DNA of 64,000 bases, taken from NCBI RefSeq assembly GCF_040546685.1, contig NZ_JBEPOH010000001.1, positions 558,001-622,000 of the forward strand, written 5' to 3'. Source of the DNA: Variovorax sp. OAS795 (GTDB lineage: Bacteria > Pseudomonadota > Gammaproteobacteria > Burkholderiales > Burkholderiaceae_C). A program made the position numbers and the translations under genes. This document shows, in pieces, positions 62,524 to 64,000 of the stretch (positions are counted from its first letter, which is position 1; the number at the start of each line of letters is the position of its first letter). The notes under the pieces were generated by a model, which was given only the letters and a program-made list of their open reading frames with translations, did no database searches and was not told the origin of the DNA.

Positions 62524-63225
62524 TCAAACGCCCAGCAATTCTTCCAGCGCCTTCGGCTCCGCGAGCAAGTCGGCCGACGCGCCGTGCCGCACGATCTGCC
62601 CCTTTTCCATCACCACCGCCAGGTCGGTGTGCGCGAGCACCTTGCGGTAGTCGCGATCGACGATCAGCGTGGCGATGCCGGTCGCGCGGATCTCGCCGAT
62701 CACGCGCCAGATCTCGGCCACGATCAGCGGCGCGAGGCCTTCGGTGGCCTCGTCGAGGATCAGCAGGCGCGGGTTGGTCATCAGCGCGCGGCCGATGGAA
62801 AGCATCTGCTGCTCGCCGCCCGAAAGCTGCTGGCCGCCATGCGTGAGCCGTTCGGCCAGGCGCGGAAAGGTGGCCATCACGCGGTCGAAGGTCCACGCGC
62901 GGCGTCCGTCGATGCCCGCACGCTCGCTCATCACGAGGTTCTCGCGCACCGAGAGATTCGGGAAGATGCCGCGGCCTTCGGGCACGTAGCCGATGCCCAG
63001 GCGCGCCATCTTCTCGGGCGGCCAGCCGGTGACCGTGCGGCCATCGACCTGCACTTCGCCCGAGGCGGGGCGCACGTAGCCCATCATGCTGCGGATCAGC
63101 GTGGTCTTGCCCATGCCATTGCGCCCGAGCAGGCCGACCGACGTGGCGGCCGGAATGCCGGCATGCACGCCGCGCAGGATGTGGCTGTTGCCGTAGTAGG
63201 TGTTGAGATCGCGGACGACGAGCAT
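62524..63225 (-). CDS. livF: Branched-chain amino-acid-type ABC transporter ATPase LivF
   Basis: 233 residues. Walker A GRNGMGKTT, Q-loop RLGIGYVPEGRGIF, signature LSGGEQQML and Walker B LLILDEATEGLAP, typical of LivF. It powers import of branched-chain amino acids or related carboxylates. Its ATG overlaps the LivG stop by one base. Permeases and binding protein lie outside the window. Confidence 0.92.
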   Translation of the reverse strand: MLVVRDLNTYYGNSHILRGVHAGIPAATSVGLLGRNGMGKTTLIRSMMGYVRPASGEVQVDGRTVTGWPPEKMARLGIGYVPEGRGIFPNLSVRENLVMSERAGIDGRRAWTFDRVMATFPRLAERLTHGGQQLSGGEQQMLSIGRALMTNPRLLILDEATEGLAPLIVAEIWRVIGEIRATGIATLIVDRDYRKVLAHTDLAVVMEKGQIVRHGASADLLAEPKALEELLGV

Positions 63226-63971
63226 CAGTGGTCTTCTCCGAGGTAAGCCGTGCGCACTTCAGGGTTTTCGCGGATCGAGGCCGGATCGCCCGTCGCGATG
63301 ACGGTGCCGTTCACCATCACGGTGATGCGGTCGGCAATGCGGAACACCGCATCCATGTCGTGCTCCACGAGCAGGATCGCGTGGGTGGCTTTCAAGCGCG
63401 TGAGCAGCGTGAGCATGCGGTCGGTTTCCTCGGCGCCCATGCCGGCGAGCGGCTCGTCGAGCAGCAGCACGCGCGGCCTGGTGGCCAGGCACATCGCCAC
63501 TTCGAGCTGGCGCTGCGCGCCGTGGCTCAGCGTGCCGGCCACGCGGTGGGCCTCGTTCGAAAGGCCCGCGGCTTCGAGCGCCGCATCGGCCGCCGCATTG
63601 CTGGCCGCGCAGCGCTGCGACGACTCCCACACGGTCCATGGCCGCGCCGTGGCGGCCTGCGCCGCGAGGCGGCAGTTCTCGTGCACGCTGAACTCGGGGA
63701 AGATGGTCGTGCGCTGGTAGCTGCGGCCCACGCCCGCCCGCGCGCGGCGCCACTGCGCACGCCGCGTCACGTCGATGCCGTCGAGCGCGATGCGGCCCTC
63801 GGAGGCTTCGATCTCGCCCGAGAGCATGTTGATCAGCGTGGACTTGCCCGCGCCGTTGGTGCCGATCACCGCATGCACTTCGCCGACGTGCAGGTCGAGC
63901 GTGACGGCGTTCACGGCGGTGAGGCCGCCGAAGCGGCGCGTGAGTTTTTCGACTGAAAGCAGGGCGTTCAT
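63225..63971 (-). CDS. livG: Branched-chain amino-acid-type ABC transporter ATPase LivG
   Basis: 248 residues. Walker A GTNGAGKST, signature LSHGAQRQLE and Walker B LLLDEPLAGM, followed by the H-loop LVEHDMDAVF, matching LivG. Partner of LivF. ATG 63971 follows GGAGCAAGACC. The rest of the operon (livM, livH, binding protein) should lie to the right. Confidence 0.92.
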   Translation of the reverse strand: MNALLSVEKLTRRFGGLTAVNAVTLDLHVGEVHAVIGTNGAGKSTLINMLSGEIEASEGRIALDGIDVTRRAQWRRARAGVGRSYQRTTIFPEFSVHENCRLAAQAATARPWTVWESSQRCAASNAAADAALEAAGLSNEAHRVAGTLSHGAQRQLEVAMCLATRPRVLLLDEPLAGMGAEETDRMLTLLTRLKATHAILLVEHDMDAVFRIADRITVMVNGTVIATGDPASIRENPEVRTAYLGEDH

Positions 63972-64000
63972 GGTCTTGCTCCTTCCCCTTCCGGGGGAAG

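Noticed and set aside
1..64000. Search for tRNA, rRNA, CRISPR arrays, insertion sequences and prophage genes
   Set aside because: None was seen; no repeat-spacer pattern, transposase or integrase motif in any convincing gene.

Overview
The window looks like a chromosomal segment of a high-GC betaproteobacterium of the family Comamonadaceae, most likely Variovorax or a close relative. This is inferred from GC-rich coding, the gene families present (Bug-type solute receptor, AtuA, BKACE, Comamonadaceae-style CreBCD, MinCDE, ParAB) and gene order. I see no rRNA, tRNA, CRISPR array, insertion sequence or phage gene. Genes are tightly packed, often with ATGA or TGATG overlaps.

Region 1 (1-17.1 kb) is dominated by the cell envelope. 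After a partial DUF4148-like gene come a Spy/CpxP-type periplasmic protein, a flavodoxin-family reductase and a pirin. A minus-strand set then reads VIT/VWA surface protein with a PEP-CTERM-like tail, exosortase, EpsI-like protein, an enlarged GT51 transglycosylase and a GNAT protein. Divergent from it is creD, followed by a membrane-anchored NagZ-like GH3 enzyme and penicillin-binding protein 1A. The two-component pair creB-creC lies just beyond. A perfect TTCAC-N6-TTCAC repeat (the CreB box known from enterics) lies between creD and the VIT/VWA gene, so both arms may answer to CreBC.

Region 2 (17.1-17.7 kb) is a gene-free stretch of about 570 bp. It holds a pyrimidine/AT-rich tract, four tandem TAG trinucleotides and two perfect DnaA boxes. 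This resembles the unwinding module of a replication origin. Together with mnmG-rsmG-parA-parB at 34-40 kb and two parS sites inside mnmG and rsmG, it makes this a good oriC candidate, or at least a DnaA-binding locus.

Region 3 (17.7-34 kb) holds a TerB/DUF697 protein, a copper module (CopA divergent from CopZ-CueR), a ketosynthase-ACP-hydrolase cassette, a TctDE-like two-component system, a VOC-DUF4440 fusion with RidA, an old yellow enzyme, an AtuA/enoyl-CoA hydratase pair, a glutathione transferase, DUF1328 and a transglutaminase-like protein.

Region 4 (34-53.5 kb) carries chromosome maintenance genes (mnmG, rsmG, parA, parB, minC, minD, minE). Among them are a CsgG-like lipoprotein, a D-lactate dehydrogenase, a cob(I)alamin adenosyltransferase, a GDSL esterase, an HxlR/reductase pair, an RcnB-like protein, a CysB-type regulator, and a TetR regulon defined by two copies of the same operator plus a 37-residue membrane miniprotein. 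An NCS2 permease and a hotdog thioesterase follow.

Region 5 (53.5-64 kb) is metabolic. It has an AsmA-like protein, then a catabolic operon (BKACE, Bug receptor, hydroxyacyl-CoA/carnitine dehydrogenase, feruloyl-CoA-synthase-like ligase) with a divergent Crp/Fnr regulator, a 4-OT-like tautomerase, an SDR lacking its catalytic tyrosine opposite a LysR regulator, and the ATPases LivF and LivG of a branched-chain amino-acid-type ABC transporter whose remaining genes lie beyond the right edge.
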